A stretch of DNA of 64,000 nucleotides from Anastatus disparis (Eukaryota; Arthropoda; Insecta; Hymenoptera; Eupelmidae), in the NCBI GenBank assembly GCA_017163975.1, contig JAFFSR010000347.1, positions 8,050,001-8,114,000 of the forward strand, in the 5' to 3' direction. The notes below the pieces were generated by a model, which saw only the letters and a list, made by a program, of their open reading frames with translations, made no database searches and was not told the DNA's origin. Shown here in pieces: positions 34,747 to 46,500 of the stretch (the first letter of the stretch is position 1; every line of letters starts with the position of its first letter). A program made the position numbers and the translations under genes.

Positions 34747-35776
34747 AGACATTTCACACCAACTGGAAGAGCAGAAAAATGAAAATCTCTGAATTTCTAA
34801 GAATATATTCTTTTTGATATCCGAAAGATGTAAATAAATTTCCAAGGATTGAGATTAGAAGGATCAAGAGCTATGAATCCTTGAAATTTGGAAATTTTTC
34901 AAAATTTTTAGAAAAGTCCCAACTTAATCATTTTTTTTCCTGAAAATCTTGATATTTTAGAGAGAGATTCATAAGAATACTTCTTGTTGTAAATGAAGAG
35001 CAGAGTTAGCATGATTCTTTACAGAACCTGAATTTTGAAGTTTTCCATTGGTTCTAATATGTATTACATGGTACTTGAAATTACTCATGGTTCGACACTT
35101 CAGAAATTTCTTTTCGCGAGCTTATATTTTTTTATTTTACATGAACTTTAAAATGAATTTTTCATCATGTAAGTCAGAGCCAACAATAAGGAGTTATGAC
35201 AGTTTAAAATATATATTTCTATGTATAATTTATTTTCAATATAAAAATTAATCATAGATGAAAATATACATTTATATTCAATATAAAAAATAAATGATAC
35301 ATTAAAATACGTATTTCAAACTGTCATAACTCCTTATTGGTGGCTTTTTCTTACACAATCGAAAATTTATTCTAATGTTAATAAAAAATAGAAGAAAATA
35401 AGCTCTCGAAAAGCAATTTCTGAAGTAGCAAACAATGAGTAATTCCAATTACCATGTAATACATGTAAGAACCAATAGAAAATTTCGGAATTTAGGTCTG
35501 TAAAAAATCATGCTCACTCTCCTCTTCATTTACAACAAGAAGTATTCTCATGAATTTCTCTGTAAAACATCAGAATTTTCAGAAAAAAAATCATGAAGTT
35601 GGTACTTTTCCAAAAATTTTGAAAAATTTCTAAATTTTAAGTATCTATGGCTCTTGATTCTTCCAATCAAAATCCTTGAAAATTTTTTTACACATTTTGG
35701 GTAACAAACAGAATTTATTCTTACAGTTTCATTTTTATTTTTTTGCTCTTCCAGTTTGTATGAAATGTCACATATA
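34742..35776. repeat. ~1.03-kb fold-back with ~490-bp arms
   Basis: The left arm (from GTGAGACATTTCACACCAAC at 34,744) is repeated as its imperfect complement ending GAAATGTCACATATA at 35,776. Paired landmarks are GGAGTTATGACAGTTT/AACTGTCATAACTCC at the inner ends and TACTTCTTGTTGTAAATGA/its complement in the middle. The loop is about 40 bp. No coding potential. Confidence 0.85.
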
Positions 35777-35779
35777 TAT

Positions 35780-36499
35780 TGTATCGGGGAATATATTTAA
35801 ATAAATTAATTAAATATATTTGTGGGTTTCACGTGTACTTACTTTAAGTACACGTGCACTTACCGTTAAATAACTGACTTTTGGTCTATAGTCGATCAGC
35901 CTAATTTAATACCGTTGATCTACTTCGTCTATCTATTTCTGACGAGAAAAATCAGTAAAACAATATTTAATACTATTGCGAACTTATATTTCATGCCGAC
36001 GTTGAGGTCAGAGCTTCTCTTCACCTACGGATCACCTGCGAGGTCTATTTGATGCGGCACCGGATGCACACGGTGCAGCTTTCTGTCTCACTCGTGCCCT
36101 TTGTAAAGTTCTCGAGAAGAATTTTGTCGAATGCAGCAAACAGATAGATACGGATAATTGTCTATTCAATAATCACAGTGCAATCCTCACAAGATGGCGA
36201 TTTTTTATCCAAAAAAATACTAACGGACGCTCAAGCACGTGCAGCAAGAGGATTCATGGCGGCCAACCAGCTTTACGACGCGTTCGCTCTCCTATATCGC
36301 TTGAGTCTCCCCGTCATGTCTTGCGCGCGCCTTTGCTAACCGACAGCCACGCGAGACGATGAAATATCCACTCTCTGTCTCACTCTTATACACATAAAGT
36401 AAGCATAAAAGCTTACAATAGGCTGTGCGACTCACAACGAGGAGAGAGACAGAAGTATACTGACATACAGTATATGTATAATTTGCTATCCTCGTTACA
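35780..36499 (-). repeat. putative solo LTR
   Basis: Bounded by TGTATCGGGG and CTCGTTACA (TG...CA on both strands), flanked by ATAT on each side, 720 bp, far richer in G+C than its surroundings. Contains a hairpin CACGTGTACTTA-CTT-TAAGTACACGTG (35,830-35,856) with two CACGTG E-boxes. No internal region is attached. The AT-rich flank makes the target duplication weak evidence. Confidence 0.4.
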
Positions 36500-37079
36500 A
36501 TATATATATATAATCATTTTTAAATTTTTAAATCATTTTTTTTTTTAGTTTCGTTGATAATTTAGTATATTATTTGATATATCGTAATGATTTTGAGTTT
36601 TATAAGATTTATAGGATTATTTTGTTATAATTCCTTTTTTATATCTTTTTTCTCATTTTAAACATTTCATGAGATATATCAAAAATTCATACTAAAATTT
36701 ATAAATTTATTATGATATTGTAAATGAAATTATTACATGATCATTATATCATATTTTATTTAAAATTTAGTTATTTATATAACAAATAAATAAATAAAAT
36801 AATTTTAAATTATTTTATACTTACTTATATTACATTTACCTGTATAAAAGTTATGAATATGTTTTTTTTATTTATTGTTGTTAGTAGTTAAATTATTTAT
36901 TTATTAAAATTTCGATTTATAAATTTTAAATAATCATAACTTTTAAATATTTTATTTTTTTTTATTTTTAATAATATTGATAATGTTTAAAAATTTTTTT
37001 TTAATTTATTATTATATATTGAAATATTTATGATTTATTTTAATTTTTCATATTTTATTAATAATGTTAGCTAATCTTA
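36500..37079. other. AT-rich spacer
   Basis: Extremely T/A-rich; nothing recognised. Confidence 0.5.
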
Positions 37080-37395
37080 ATAAATATTTAAAATAAATTT
37101 CATGACTTTTATTAAAGTAATATTCTGCTATTGGTTCGCGTATATTTATTTTATATTTTATAATTTCATTCGCATAATATTTATAATACTCTGGTACTTC
37201 ATTCCAATTTTTAAATTCAAATTGTTCATTATTTTCCTCTATATATGAATTAATAATGTTATTTAATTCAGAAATTATTGTATTGTTTATTGAACTATTA
37301 TTATCTAGACTTTCTAAATAATATTCATGTTCTTCTTAAAAATTTAAATGTTCTTCAATTTGATCATTTAAATTTTCCATCAAAATGGATTTCAT
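37080..37395 (-). pseudogene. unrecognised acidic/Asn-rich reading frame relic
   Basis: On the minus strand a frame with one stop reads SELNNIINSYIEENNEQF and WNEVPEYYKYYANEIIKYK. It has protein-like composition and lies upstream (in minus sense) of nothing I can name. It could be part of a Helitron accessory region. No domain recognised. Confidence 0.3.
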
Positions 37396-37586
37396 TTAAT
37401 CATTTGTTGATCATTAACATTGTCAATTTCAACATTATTAATTGGATTCCATTCCATTTTTTTTTTATTTATATATTATTAAAAATTTTTAATGTTTATA
37501 ATTAATATAAATATAACCTGAAAAAAATAAAGTTTAATTAATAAAATAATTTATAAAAAATTTATTTAAATAACATTAAATTTTTG

Positions 37587-37928
37587 TTAAATTATAATAA
37601 AATTATTTTTTAATATTTCTTGCCAAACTATGTTAGGTACAATATCTCTGTTTTTCGATTCATTTTGAATATATATTTTATTTACATTTTTACAACGTGA
37701 AAGAGTTATTTGTGCTTCTATGTTATATTTGAATAATTTAGTTATTTTTAATCGCGTTTCATTACATAATCCATTTTTTATACTTAAATTTCGAATTAAC
37801 ATAATTATGGTATTTACTTTTAATTTCAGTTCCTGTGGAGGTAATCCTTCTCTTATGTTATTTAACATTTCTATTGAATAATTCAAATGAATATTATCAT
37901 CCGTTTGATCTACACCTTCGTAAAACAA
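37587..37928 (-). pseudogene. Helitron helicase fragment, copy H3
   Basis: 113-codon open frame with LNNIREGLPPQELKLKVNTI and MLIRNLSIKNGLCNETRLKI, the conserved region between helicase motifs IV and V in Helitron Pif1-type helicases (sGLPPHeL-LK, LLRNL-GLCNGTRL). Truncated at both ends. Not contiguous with H2, which is on the opposite strand. Confidence 0.85.
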
Positions 37929-38430
37929 ATATAAATAGTTATTAATCTTGAAAGTTATATAAATTTAAACATAAATATTAATATCAATTAATTTTAAAAG
38001 TTGTATAAATTAATACTATTAAAGGTTTATAATGTAAGATGGTGTGGAAATCTGAATCCTCAACACTATATGCTTATTTTTATTTTAATACAATAAAATA
38101 TTTATAATATGAACAAATTATTAAAAATTATTATGTTTTCAACAAATGAATTAATTATAGTGTTGAGGAATTGTAATAGAATTAATTTAAATTTATATTT
38201 ATTAATTTCAGATAAACTATGTAAAAAATGGTAATAAGATATCTGATGAGGCACATGTTTTTCATTTTAAATATTATAAATTGTAATTTTATTCAACTAC
38301 TTTCGAGTTTTCAACAAAAAAAAAATTAAAATTTTTATATTTTTATGTAATATTATACATAAATAGAATATAATAAAAAAATATAAAACTATATTATCCA
38401 GTATTTGATGGCTCTAAAAGGTTGTAAGGG
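37929..38430. other. AT-rich spacer
   Basis: No gene or repeat recognised. Confidence 0.5.
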
Positions 38431-38563
38431 GGATTGTGTGTGTGTGTGTGGGGGGGTAATGATCGATAACATAAAATAACGTAAATTTACGTTATTTAAT
38501 TAATAAAAATCATGTGGGGGGCTGTGGAGGGGCTGTGGGGGGCGTGGGGGGGATGTGGGGGGG
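38431..38563 (+). other. G-rich tract with G-quadruplex potential
   Basis: A (TG)n/G7 run at 38,436-38,457 is followed by five runs of four to seven G (38,515-38,560) separated by short CTGT, C/GT and ATGT loops. This fits the G3+N1-7 quadruplex pattern several times over on the plus strand. It is striking in a genome this AT-rich. Confidence 0.7.
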
Positions 38564-38600
38564 CACCGACTGAATTTTGGTTCATATGACTATATAATAT

Positions 38601-38732
<132 letters not shown>

Positions 38733-39038
38733 TATATAAAATAAGATATTTTCATCGTTATATTATTTTTACAAAAATTTATTATTATTTATTCATCATA
38801 TAACAATTGATTCATAGCATTTTTCATCATTTCTTTCATTTTCCAGCTTTTAAAGTAAAGAGGCAGTAAATTAAATTAGTTAATATAAAAGCAATTATGT
38901 TGTGAATATCTTTGGAAAATGTTCATTGAAAATAAATTGAAATTCTCAAAAGAATTTTAATTTTCAATAATGGTTTTGACTGAGAAAGATAAATTCATTG
39001 TTAAAGGACAGGAATTGTATAGTGGAATTGCTTTCATG

Positions 39039-39332
39039 TTAAGAGGAGGCCGTATCATTCTGTCCTTGTCTAATCTAAATTTTCGTTATTATAAATAAAT
39101 AAAATATTCTCATAGAAAAGTTAGACAACCACCCAATAGAGCAAAAGACAAGCAAACGATTCTTTTCTATGAAAAAATATGAAATTTTTATTATTTTTTC
39201 ATAGAAAAGAATCGTTTGCTTGTCTTTTGCTCTATTGGGCGGTTGTCCTACTTTTCTATGAAAATATTTTATTTATTTATAATAACGAAAATTTAGATTA
39301 GACAAGGACAGAATGATACGGCCGCCTCTTAA
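39039..39332. repeat. 294-bp fold-back MITE (TTAAGAGGAGGCCG ends)
   Basis: Almost perfect palindrome. The arms run from TTAAGAGGAGGCCGTATCAT through the CTGTCCTTGTCTAATC block and on for about 135 bp each, with a loop at ~39,175-39,190. TTAA is present at both ends. Confidence 0.9.
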
Positions 39333-39519
39333 CTGATATTCATATATTAAAATTTAATAATATTTCAAACCGGTACACCTCATTCAACATACAATTATTT
39401 TTACCAATTCAAAGACCACAACATATTAAATCAGTACCGATTGATTGGTAATTTATACTATTATTATTTTCCGGAAATTTGGAAAAGTGTCACCGGATTT
39501 GTGTATATTATAATAATAA

Positions 39520-39780
39520 GGTAATTCATATACATGACAGTTTAAATCCTAAATATCTACCAGATAAGCGTGAGATTTACATAAACAGATTATTTCAAAC
39601 AAATCAGAATTGAGCATAGTATTCAAAACAGTACAATGACAAACAGATAATTATGATTGTGGCGTTTTTGCAATTGTTTTTGCTATTGCAATACTTGATA
39701 ATTCAGGTCCGTGTTGTTTAGAATATGATGTTTTTCCAATGAGATTAAGTTCATCAAGAATTTTTAGAACGTAACAAATA
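39520..39780 (+). pseudogene. ULP1-like (C48) cysteine protease fragment
   Basis: Two frames: VIHIHDSLNPKYLPDKR (the strand with the family's H-x-DS/D residues), then, after stops at 39,612 and 39,618, QTDNYDCGVFAIVFAIAIL, the classical Q-x5-CG catalytic block of SUMO-type proteases. Transposon-encoded ULP1-like proteases are known from several element families. The location 0.9 kb before Helitron H2 suggests it came with that or another element. Clearly a pseudogene. Confidence 0.65.
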
Positions 39781-40607
39781 AGAATGTTACCAGTTTTGCA
39801 AAATTATAATAATGCAAATATTAATTCCGATAATCCACCGGACATGATAAGGAGGAGTTTTTGTCATAAGGTGAAATCTAAATTAAATATTATTAAATTT
39901 AGATTTCACCGAGCTTGAACTATTAGAAAAAAACACACAAATATATTTATTGGCAGAACAAAAAAAGATCATAAAAATGTATCGTAAACAAAAAAATTCG
40001 AATCATGAAACAATTTCGATGGAAATTGACGATAACATTTCGTATAAAAATTTTTAAAAACCAAATACTGATATAATGGGAATCGATGAAATTCACTTAA
40101 ATTATAACGATAATAAAATTAGCACAGTTGAGATTAAATTAAATGAAAAAAAAAAGAATCAACAGAAATAGATAAAAAATAAGCTTTATTTGTAATAGGA
40201 CTTGAGAGCGTGACGAAGCTGCCCGTCTTGTAATAATATTTCCAATCCTAACTTATGAATAAACGATGCGTTTAATCGTGTTTTTTTGCTACAAAGTAAA
40301 AATTTGTAAGATTAAACTCTAGTGCGGACAACTCAAGAAATCCACCAAAATATCATACATACAAAGTTATAATAAAAACTTTCAATGTATCGTATTTTAT
40401 GATTAGGTTTATCAAGTTTGATATCTAATTTCCAATCCAAGCTCATAAAAAATGAACAAGTCGAAACGATTTTTTATTTTTACAAAAATGATTGAATCAA
40501 TATAGCTAAGTGCGGACAAGTCATTATATTTGTTTAATTCATGAATTAAAAAAGATATTGATAAAATAAAAAAAGCAAAACTCAATTGCTGCAGCTCCGA
40601 CATCCCG
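39781..40607. other. degraded sequence between protease and Helitron fragments
   Basis: A weak plus-strand continuation (for example MGIDEIHLNYNDNKISTVEI near 40,077) suggests more transposon-derived coding DNA. AGTGCGGACAA(C/G)TCA occurs twice (about 40,321 and 40,511), with a related TTGCGGACAACT at ~42,590. Otherwise unrecognised. Confidence 0.35.
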
Positions 40608-40655
40608 TTAAGAGCAGGTCGTATATCTCTGTCCTTTTCTAATCAAAGAATTAAT
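40608..40655 (+). repeat. single terminus of the TTAAGAGG MITE family
   Basis: TTAAGAGCAGGTCGTATATC followed by CTGTCCTTTTCTAATC matches the ends of the elements at 39,039 and 42,436. A matching opposite end was not found nearby. Confidence 0.5.
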
Positions 40656-40729
40656 TTTTATGCAAAAACTAATAATTGTAGCAAAAAATAAGGAGATAGC
40701 CCCATCTCGTATAATAAAAAGCAAAATTA

Positions 40730-41775
40730 GAATGGGAATATTAGGAAAATGTATTGCATATAGTTATGAGATTGAATTTCAAAAACGAGGATTACCGCAT
40801 ATGCATATGTTAGTAACAACTTACTCTTGGATGAAAGTGATAAATTTGATATTCCCGAAAAAGTTGATAAAATAATAAGTTCAGAAATCCCAAATACAGA
40901 TATTTATCCATAATTATATAGTATTATTAAACAATTTATGATACGCGGTCCCTGTGGTATGCAAAATATGAATTGTTCGTGCATGGATAAAAATACGAAA
41001 CAATGTACTGAAAATTTTCCAAGAAAATTTAATAATACAACAACATTTAAATCCAATGAATATTTACTATACAAACGTAAAAATGATAGCGTCAAAATAA
41101 TTTTCCAAAATAAATTTACAGAAAGAATCGCAGATAATGGATTTGTTGTTCTTTATAATCCTTGTTTATTATTGAAACTTAATGCACACATACACGTAGA
41201 AGTTTGTTCCACTGTACACTGCATTAAATATTTATTTAAATACTGTTATAAAGGTCATGATTGTGCATACATTAAAATACATCAAGTAAATGTGAATTTT
41301 CAATCAGAAAATAAAGACACTTTTCAAAATGTCAGTCGCAGAAATGTTGAATATGAATATGACGAAACCCAACAATACATTAATACACGATATTTATGTC
41401 TACCTCAAGTAATGCACAGGTTATGAGAATATCCTTCACATGTTATTTCACATACTATAAAACGTCTAAGCGTTCATAAAGAAAATCAACAAAACGTATT
41501 TTTTAAAGAAGGAAAAGAATGAATGATTATGCAATAAAATGTGGGAGCAACATCTTTTAGCAGCATCTTTTAAATTAAATAGAGAAGATTTTGAAGCACG
41601 AAATCACTTGTATTCAGAGATACCAAATTTTTATACATTTGATGAAAAACTGAAAAAATAGAATAAAAGAAAAAAAAGAAAACCAATACTTAGTAGAATG
41701 TACTTAGTAAGTCCGAAAGATAGAGAACGTTATTTCATTAGGTTATTACTATCACATGTTAAAGGAGCCATTATT
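40730..41775 (+). pseudogene. Helitron H2 Rep domain relic
   Basis: ILGKCIAYSYEIEFQKRGLP is followed by HMHML: unlike H1, the metal-binding HxH is preserved. Then, past stops near 40,876 and 40,911, MIRGPCGMQNMNCSCMDK, the TENFPRKF segment and the KYLFKYCYKGHDC motif with both tyrosines (41,226-41,270). Further on, LNREDFEARNHLYSEIPNF and MYLVSPKDRERYFIRLLL correspond to the end of Rep. Stops at about 41,424 and 41,521 and an A-run shift show it is dead. Confidence 0.9.
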
Positions 41776-41777
41776 AC

Positions 41778-42113
41778 ATGTTTGAAGCTTTGCGTACTGT
41801 TGATGATGTGATGTACAATTCGTTTTATGAGGCAGCTACGGCGAAACAATTAATTGATGAAGATGAAGAATGGGATGGATGTTTGGAAGAAGCATCTTCA
41901 ACAGAATTCCTTTATATTCTTTATAAATCATTTGCTTCCATTTGCGTTTTTTATAATCCTATAAATTCACGAAATTCATATGAAAAATATAAAGATAAGT
42001 TATACCATCCTCAATACGAAAAAAATATAGGTGACAATCTTGCATTGAATTTTATTAAAAATAATTTACAAGTCAATGGATTTTTTTTAATAATTTCAAT
42101 TTACCTAACATAA
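41778..42113 (+). pseudogene. Helitron H2 Rep-helicase linker
   Basis: Open frame starting MFEALRTVDDVMYNSFYEAA and continuing to DEEWDGCLEEAS, characteristic of the segment between Rep and helicase (tfexLRTvdG...W-xCLxEA). Ends in a frameshift. Confidence 0.85.
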
Positions 42114-42189
42114 GCACGTTTATAGAAGAAGATAATAATCAAACAATTTTAAATCATAATAATAATATTCTTAATGAATTAGAAATGAA

Positions 42190-42948
42190 AATGAATTCTT
42201 TAAATGATAAACAAAGGCAAATATTTACCTCTACTATAAAAAGTTTAAACGACTAAAGTAAAGAAAAATATATTTTTATAGATGACCAGGCGGAAGTAGA
42301 AAAAGTTATTTACTTAACGTTTTAATAGTTCATTTTAAATATCATACTACACATTATTCATGTGTAGCTTGGACAGCTATAGCAGCCAATTCATTAGTCG
42401 ATGGAAAAACCGTGCATACAACATTTAAACTACCGTTAAGAGGCCGCTGGAGTAAATTATTTACTTAATAATGAAATTAATTTTGATGCTTCTTTTTCAA
42501 AAAAAGTTTGACATACTTACAAAATCATGAGTGAGGCTAGAGAATTAATTTGTTCTTAGTAGAAAAAATATTGTTTTTTACTGTACGAGTTGCGGACAAC
42601 TATTGATTTCTAGTAATAACTACTAGTTTTTCCAAAAACCTACAATTTTTTATTAGAAAAGAATAGAGAGATACAACGTCCTCTTAAATATAACAGATTG
42701 TACAACTTGTAATGTTAAGCCTAATTCTGCAGAAAGCAAACAAAGGAAACATAAATAATTATTTGGGATAAAATATCCATGACTTCAAAATTTGCTTTTG
42801 AAGCAGTTGATCGTCTTTTTTAAGATTTATGCGATGTGAACCGACCTTTTGGTGGTAAAACTGTAATCACATCAGGAGATTTCAGGCAAACATTACCAAT
42901 TGTACGACATGGAAGCCGTATGAACATTGTTGAAAATTAAGTTTAATT
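42190..42948 (+). pseudogene. Helitron H2 helicase N-terminal half
   Basis: LNDKQRQIF motif Q-like block at 42,203. Walker A is recognisable only after a 1-base shift and reads GGSRKSYLL, the middle Gly now Arg. An inserted MITE (42,436-42,687) follows the THTTFKLPL-like block. Walker B is IIIWDK (DE changed to DK). Then KFAFEAVDRLF, FGGKTVITSGDFRQTLPIV and RHGSRMNIVEN. Truncated at 42,948. Confidence 0.85.
42436..42687. repeat. 252-bp TIR element in the Helitron helicase
   Basis: Begins TTAAGAGGCCGCTGGAG at 42,436 and ends with the complement of TTAAGAGGACGTTGTATC at 42,687. Helicase coding blocks lie on both sides, which proves insertion. The TIRs are more diverged than in the 39,039 copy. 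Confidence 0.75.
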
Positions 42949-42954
42949 TAGCTT

Positions 42955-44875
42955 ATTATGGCAGAATTTAGAGCTCAAAATATAGAGCCAAAGTTAATAT
43001 AAGAAGCTAAAAAATATTGGGCTCAGAAAAATATAGAGCCAAAAATACATAAGAATTAAAAAAAAATAAGATTTAAAGAAATATTGGGCCAAAAAAATAT
43101 AGAGCTCAAGAAAATATAAGAATCAAAAAAATATAGAGCTCAAGTTAAATAAGAATAAAAAAATATTAGGATAAAAAAAATATAAGAATCAGACAAATAT
43201 TGGGCCCAAAAAATATAAAAACCAAGAAAATATAATAATTCAAAAAAAATATTGCGCCCAAAAAAATATGAGATTAAAAAAATGAAAACCCAAAAAAAAG
43301 TTAAATAACAATGGGGTCCAGAAAAATAAATGGCCCACAAAAATTAGAGAACCAACAAAATGAGGCCCAAAGAAAATAGGACTCGAAAAAAAGTAGGTCC
43401 AAAAAAATATAAGGCCTAGAGAAATATAGGACCAAAAAAGATATGGAAGCCAAGAAATAAGAGGCCGAAAATAATAAGGCTTAAAAAAAAAAGACTCAAA
43501 AAAATGTAGAGCCTAAAAAATATAAGGTCCAGAAAAAATAGAGCTAAATAAAATATAGGACCAAAAAAATGATAGAACCCATGAAAATATAAATTTCAAA
43601 AAAATATAGAGCCAGAGAATATATAAGAATCGAGAAAATATTCGGCCCATAAAAATTAGAACCCAAGACAATATTAGGCCTAAAGAAAATAGCACTCAAA
43701 TAAAGGTAGGGCCCGAAAAGTATAAGACCCAGGAAAATATAGAACTAAATAAAATATAGGACCCAAAAAAATCATAGGATCCAAGAAAATATAAATTTAA
43801 AAAAAAAATTGGGCCCAAAAATATAGAGCACAGGAATATATAAGAATTGAATAAATATTAGGCCCAAAAAATATAGAGCCCAAGAATGCATAAGAATCAA
43901 AAAAATATTGATCCCAAAAAAATATAGAGCCCAAGAAAATGTAAGGCCTGAAAAGAATATGAGGCCCAATAAAAATTGGACTCAAAAAATTGTAGGGCCT
44001 GAAAAATATAAGGCCCAGGAAAATAAAACTAAATAAAATATAGTACCCAAAATAATTACAAAACCCAAGAAAATATTAATTTCGAAAAAAATTTGGGTCT
44101 AAAAAATATTGGTCCTAAAAAAATATAGAGCCCGATAATATATAAGAATCGAAAGAATATTGGGCCCATAACATATAGAGCCTAAGAAAATATAAAGTAA
44201 AAAAAAATATTGGGCCTAAAAAAACATAAGACCCAAAAAATATAGAGACCAAAAAAATATTGGGCCCAGAAAAATATTGGGCCCAAAAAAATATAGGGCG
44301 CAAGAAAATATAAGGCTAAAAAAAATAGAGCTAAAGAAAATATAGTAGCCAAAAAAATTATAAAGCCCAAGAAAATATTAATTTCAAAAAAATATTTGGC
44401 CTAATAAAATATTGGTCCTAAAAAAATATAGAGCCCAATAATATATAAGAATCAAAAAAATATTGGGCCCCAAAAATATAGAGCCTAAGAAAATATAAAG
44501 TCAAAAAAAGATATAAGGCCCAAAAAAATATAAGGCCCAAAAAATATAGAGACCAAAAAATATTGGGCCCAGAAAAATATTGGGCCCAAAAAATATAAAG
44601 CCCAGAAAAATATAGAGTTAAATAAAATATAGGACCCAAAAAAATTATAGAACCCAAAAAAATATAAATTCTAAAAAAATATTGGGCCCAAAAAAATATA
44701 GGGTGCAAAAAAATATATGGCCCAAAAAAATATAAAGCCCAAAAAAGTATAGAGACCAAAAAAATTCTGGGCCCAAAAAAATATAGGGTGCAAGAATATA
44801 TAAGGCCCAAAAAAATATTGGGCCCAAAAAAATATAAGACCCAAAAAAATATGACCCAAAAAGATGCTTATGACT
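42955..44875. repeat. ~20-bp GGGCCCA minisatellite, 1.9 kb
   Basis: About 95 degenerate units built on (T)GGGCCCAAAAAAATATA and (G)AGCCCAAGAAAATATAAG, with period varying around 19-21 bp. GGCCCA/TGGGCC occurs dozens of times. A higher-order block of ~280 bp (with ATAGGACCCAAAAAAAT and an 'AAATATAAATTT/TTAATTTC' variant) recurs about every 250-350 bp, for example near 43,555, 43,756, 44,040, 44,340 and 44,630. The minus strand translates as open Phe/Trp/Gly/Ile strings in several frames; these are a consequence of the repeat. Confidence 0.9.
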
Positions 44876-44989
44876 AATGAGGACTAATTATATAGGGCCC
44901 AATGAAAAATTGATACTCTTATTACCAAAAGAATAGACACATTTAACAAATGCGGAGAACCGGAGAAACGGAGAAAAAAGTGGTTTCAC

Positions 44990-45366
44990 TTTAATATAAT
45001 ATAGGATAGGATTTTCTATTTTTAGTTCTTCTTTGTGTTTTTCTCATGATAGTTTAAGGTTTTTATTTTCCTTTCGTAATTTTTTTAATGCGTCGGTGAG
45101 AACCTTCAATTGGTCTTTTACAGTTAAATCTTTTATCTCATCTTCAAATGAGATTAGTATAGATCTATTTGAGTTAGTTTTTCCCATTCTCCTGAGTTGT
45201 TTAACGAATTTTTTAACTTATCGTTTTGATTTGAAAGGATTGTTAATTCCAATGAAACAGCTTGCATCCATTCTTTTAGTTTATTAGGTATTGCTTGTTC
45301 TGTTGTTTCTTTTTTGGACTCCTCAATTTCTTTCATAATCACATCAGATCTTCTATTACCCGGCAT
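44990..45366 (-). pseudogene. gypsy-type gag N-terminal part
   Basis: MPGNRRSDVIMKEIEESKKE starts at 45,366. A long amphipathic region (EWMQAVSLELTILSNQNDKL...DQLKVLTDALKKLRKENKNL) predicts a coiled coil. A frameshift/stop lies near 45,155 and TGA at about 45,040. It ends at the minisatellite. Position and strand fit the gag piece at 30.18-31.03 kb as its downstream continuation, but the junction is not preserved. Confidence 0.5.
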
Positions 45367-46073
45367 TTTGTCTTATCTAATCTTTTTCTGCTATCGTAAT
45401 GAATTGAAAATGATTTTATTTATTTGTACAAGGAAAATGTAACTATAATGGTTTATTTTGCTTATTATATCTAATTGTCTGTGCACTTAATATAAGAGGC
45501 TACTGTATTAAACGCCGCATAAGTTAATAAAGTATTATGGCTTCACAAAGCATCAAATTAATTTTTATTTTTTTCAATCAGTAATACCACTCGACAAAGT
45601 GCACCTCAATCCTAGTTACTTGTAATCAAGTCATTATAATTTTAGGTTTGAGAACCTTTACATATGTATATCAAAATTAAGATTGAGCACCACTGTGCCG
45701 GTTGAGTACCACTGTCCAATAAATATTCAAATTTTAAAGTATTATTTCTTATTCATGTGTTAAATTTTATTTCGCTTTAGAGTTTAATAATTCAATCTAT
45801 TTGATGCTTTGCGATTGTTTACATTCGCACGCATAATCTTCTGTGACTTTAACTATTACATTTATTTACTTATTTGTATCAAAGATAATCCAAAACCTTG
45901 ATTACTTTCTCTTTTCACATTTTAACGTTTATACATGTTTATTATTCTAATCTCTTAATTTTCATCAAACTTTTAAATTATCTACTTAGTTTTCTGTTTT
46001 ATTATTTAATTTGTCTTTAAAATTTTCTCATTATTTTAAGTAAAATTTTCTCTACTGAAACAAAATTTTCTAC
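45367..46073. other. gypsy-type leader/intergenic region
   Basis: AT-rich sequence between two minus-strand ORF relics; no independent feature. Confidence 0.4.
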
Positions 46074-46500
46074 TCAATTTAAATTTTCCATTTTTTGTTC
46101 TAATTCTTTAATATTTTCCTCTATTTCTTTTAAGTTATCAACCAATAAAGGCATATTGTGGTTAAATCTATGTTCTATTCTTTCGACTTTGTTTATTAAT
46201 ATTATTTGATTTTCTATTATTAATTTAATTTTTTCTTGTATTTTTTCTATTCTCGCCTCATTCTTTACTATTTTAATAGAAGAAAATTGTATATTTCTAT
46301 TTTGATTTTCAATAACATTATTTATTTTATTTAATAATTCTGCGAATTCTTCATTTTCTATGATAAAATATTCCTTTTTTTTTGTTATTTTTTGCTTTTG
46401 TTTGTAACCATTTTTCAGTTTTTCTAATTAGATTTTCTTTTATTTCTTCTTGATTATTTAATTTAATTTTTGATTTGTCTATGAAATTACAAATTTTTAT
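46074..46500 (-). pseudogene. coiled-coil ORF near the 5' end of the gypsy-type element
   Basis: Frame KICNFIDKSKIKLNNQEEIK slips in an A-run near 46,385. It continues to FAELLNKINNVIENQNRN, EARIEKIQEKIKLIIENQII, then ERIEHRF and LKEIEENIKELEQKMENLN before TGA at 46,076-46,074. Heptad-rich, no known catalytic domain. Lies 320 bp downstream (minus sense) of the primer-binding site, so it is probably an accessory or gag-leading ORF. Confidence 0.5.

Larger units (their letters stand above)
40700..42948 (+). mobile_element. degenerate Helitron, copy H2
   Basis: Plus-strand Helitron polyprotein relic: Rep from about 40,730, linker 41,778-42,113, helicase 42,190-42,948, with a 252-bp MITE inside the helicase. 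It stops abruptly at ...GSRMNIVEN, where the GGGCCCA minisatellite takes over. Confidence 0.9.

Noticed and set aside
43140..44859. Several overlapping minus-strand open frames of Phe/Trp/Gly/Tyr-rich 'membrane proteins'
   Set aside because: They are translations of the ~20-bp GGGCCCA minisatellite in different frames; composition and overlap follow from the repeat and not from coding.
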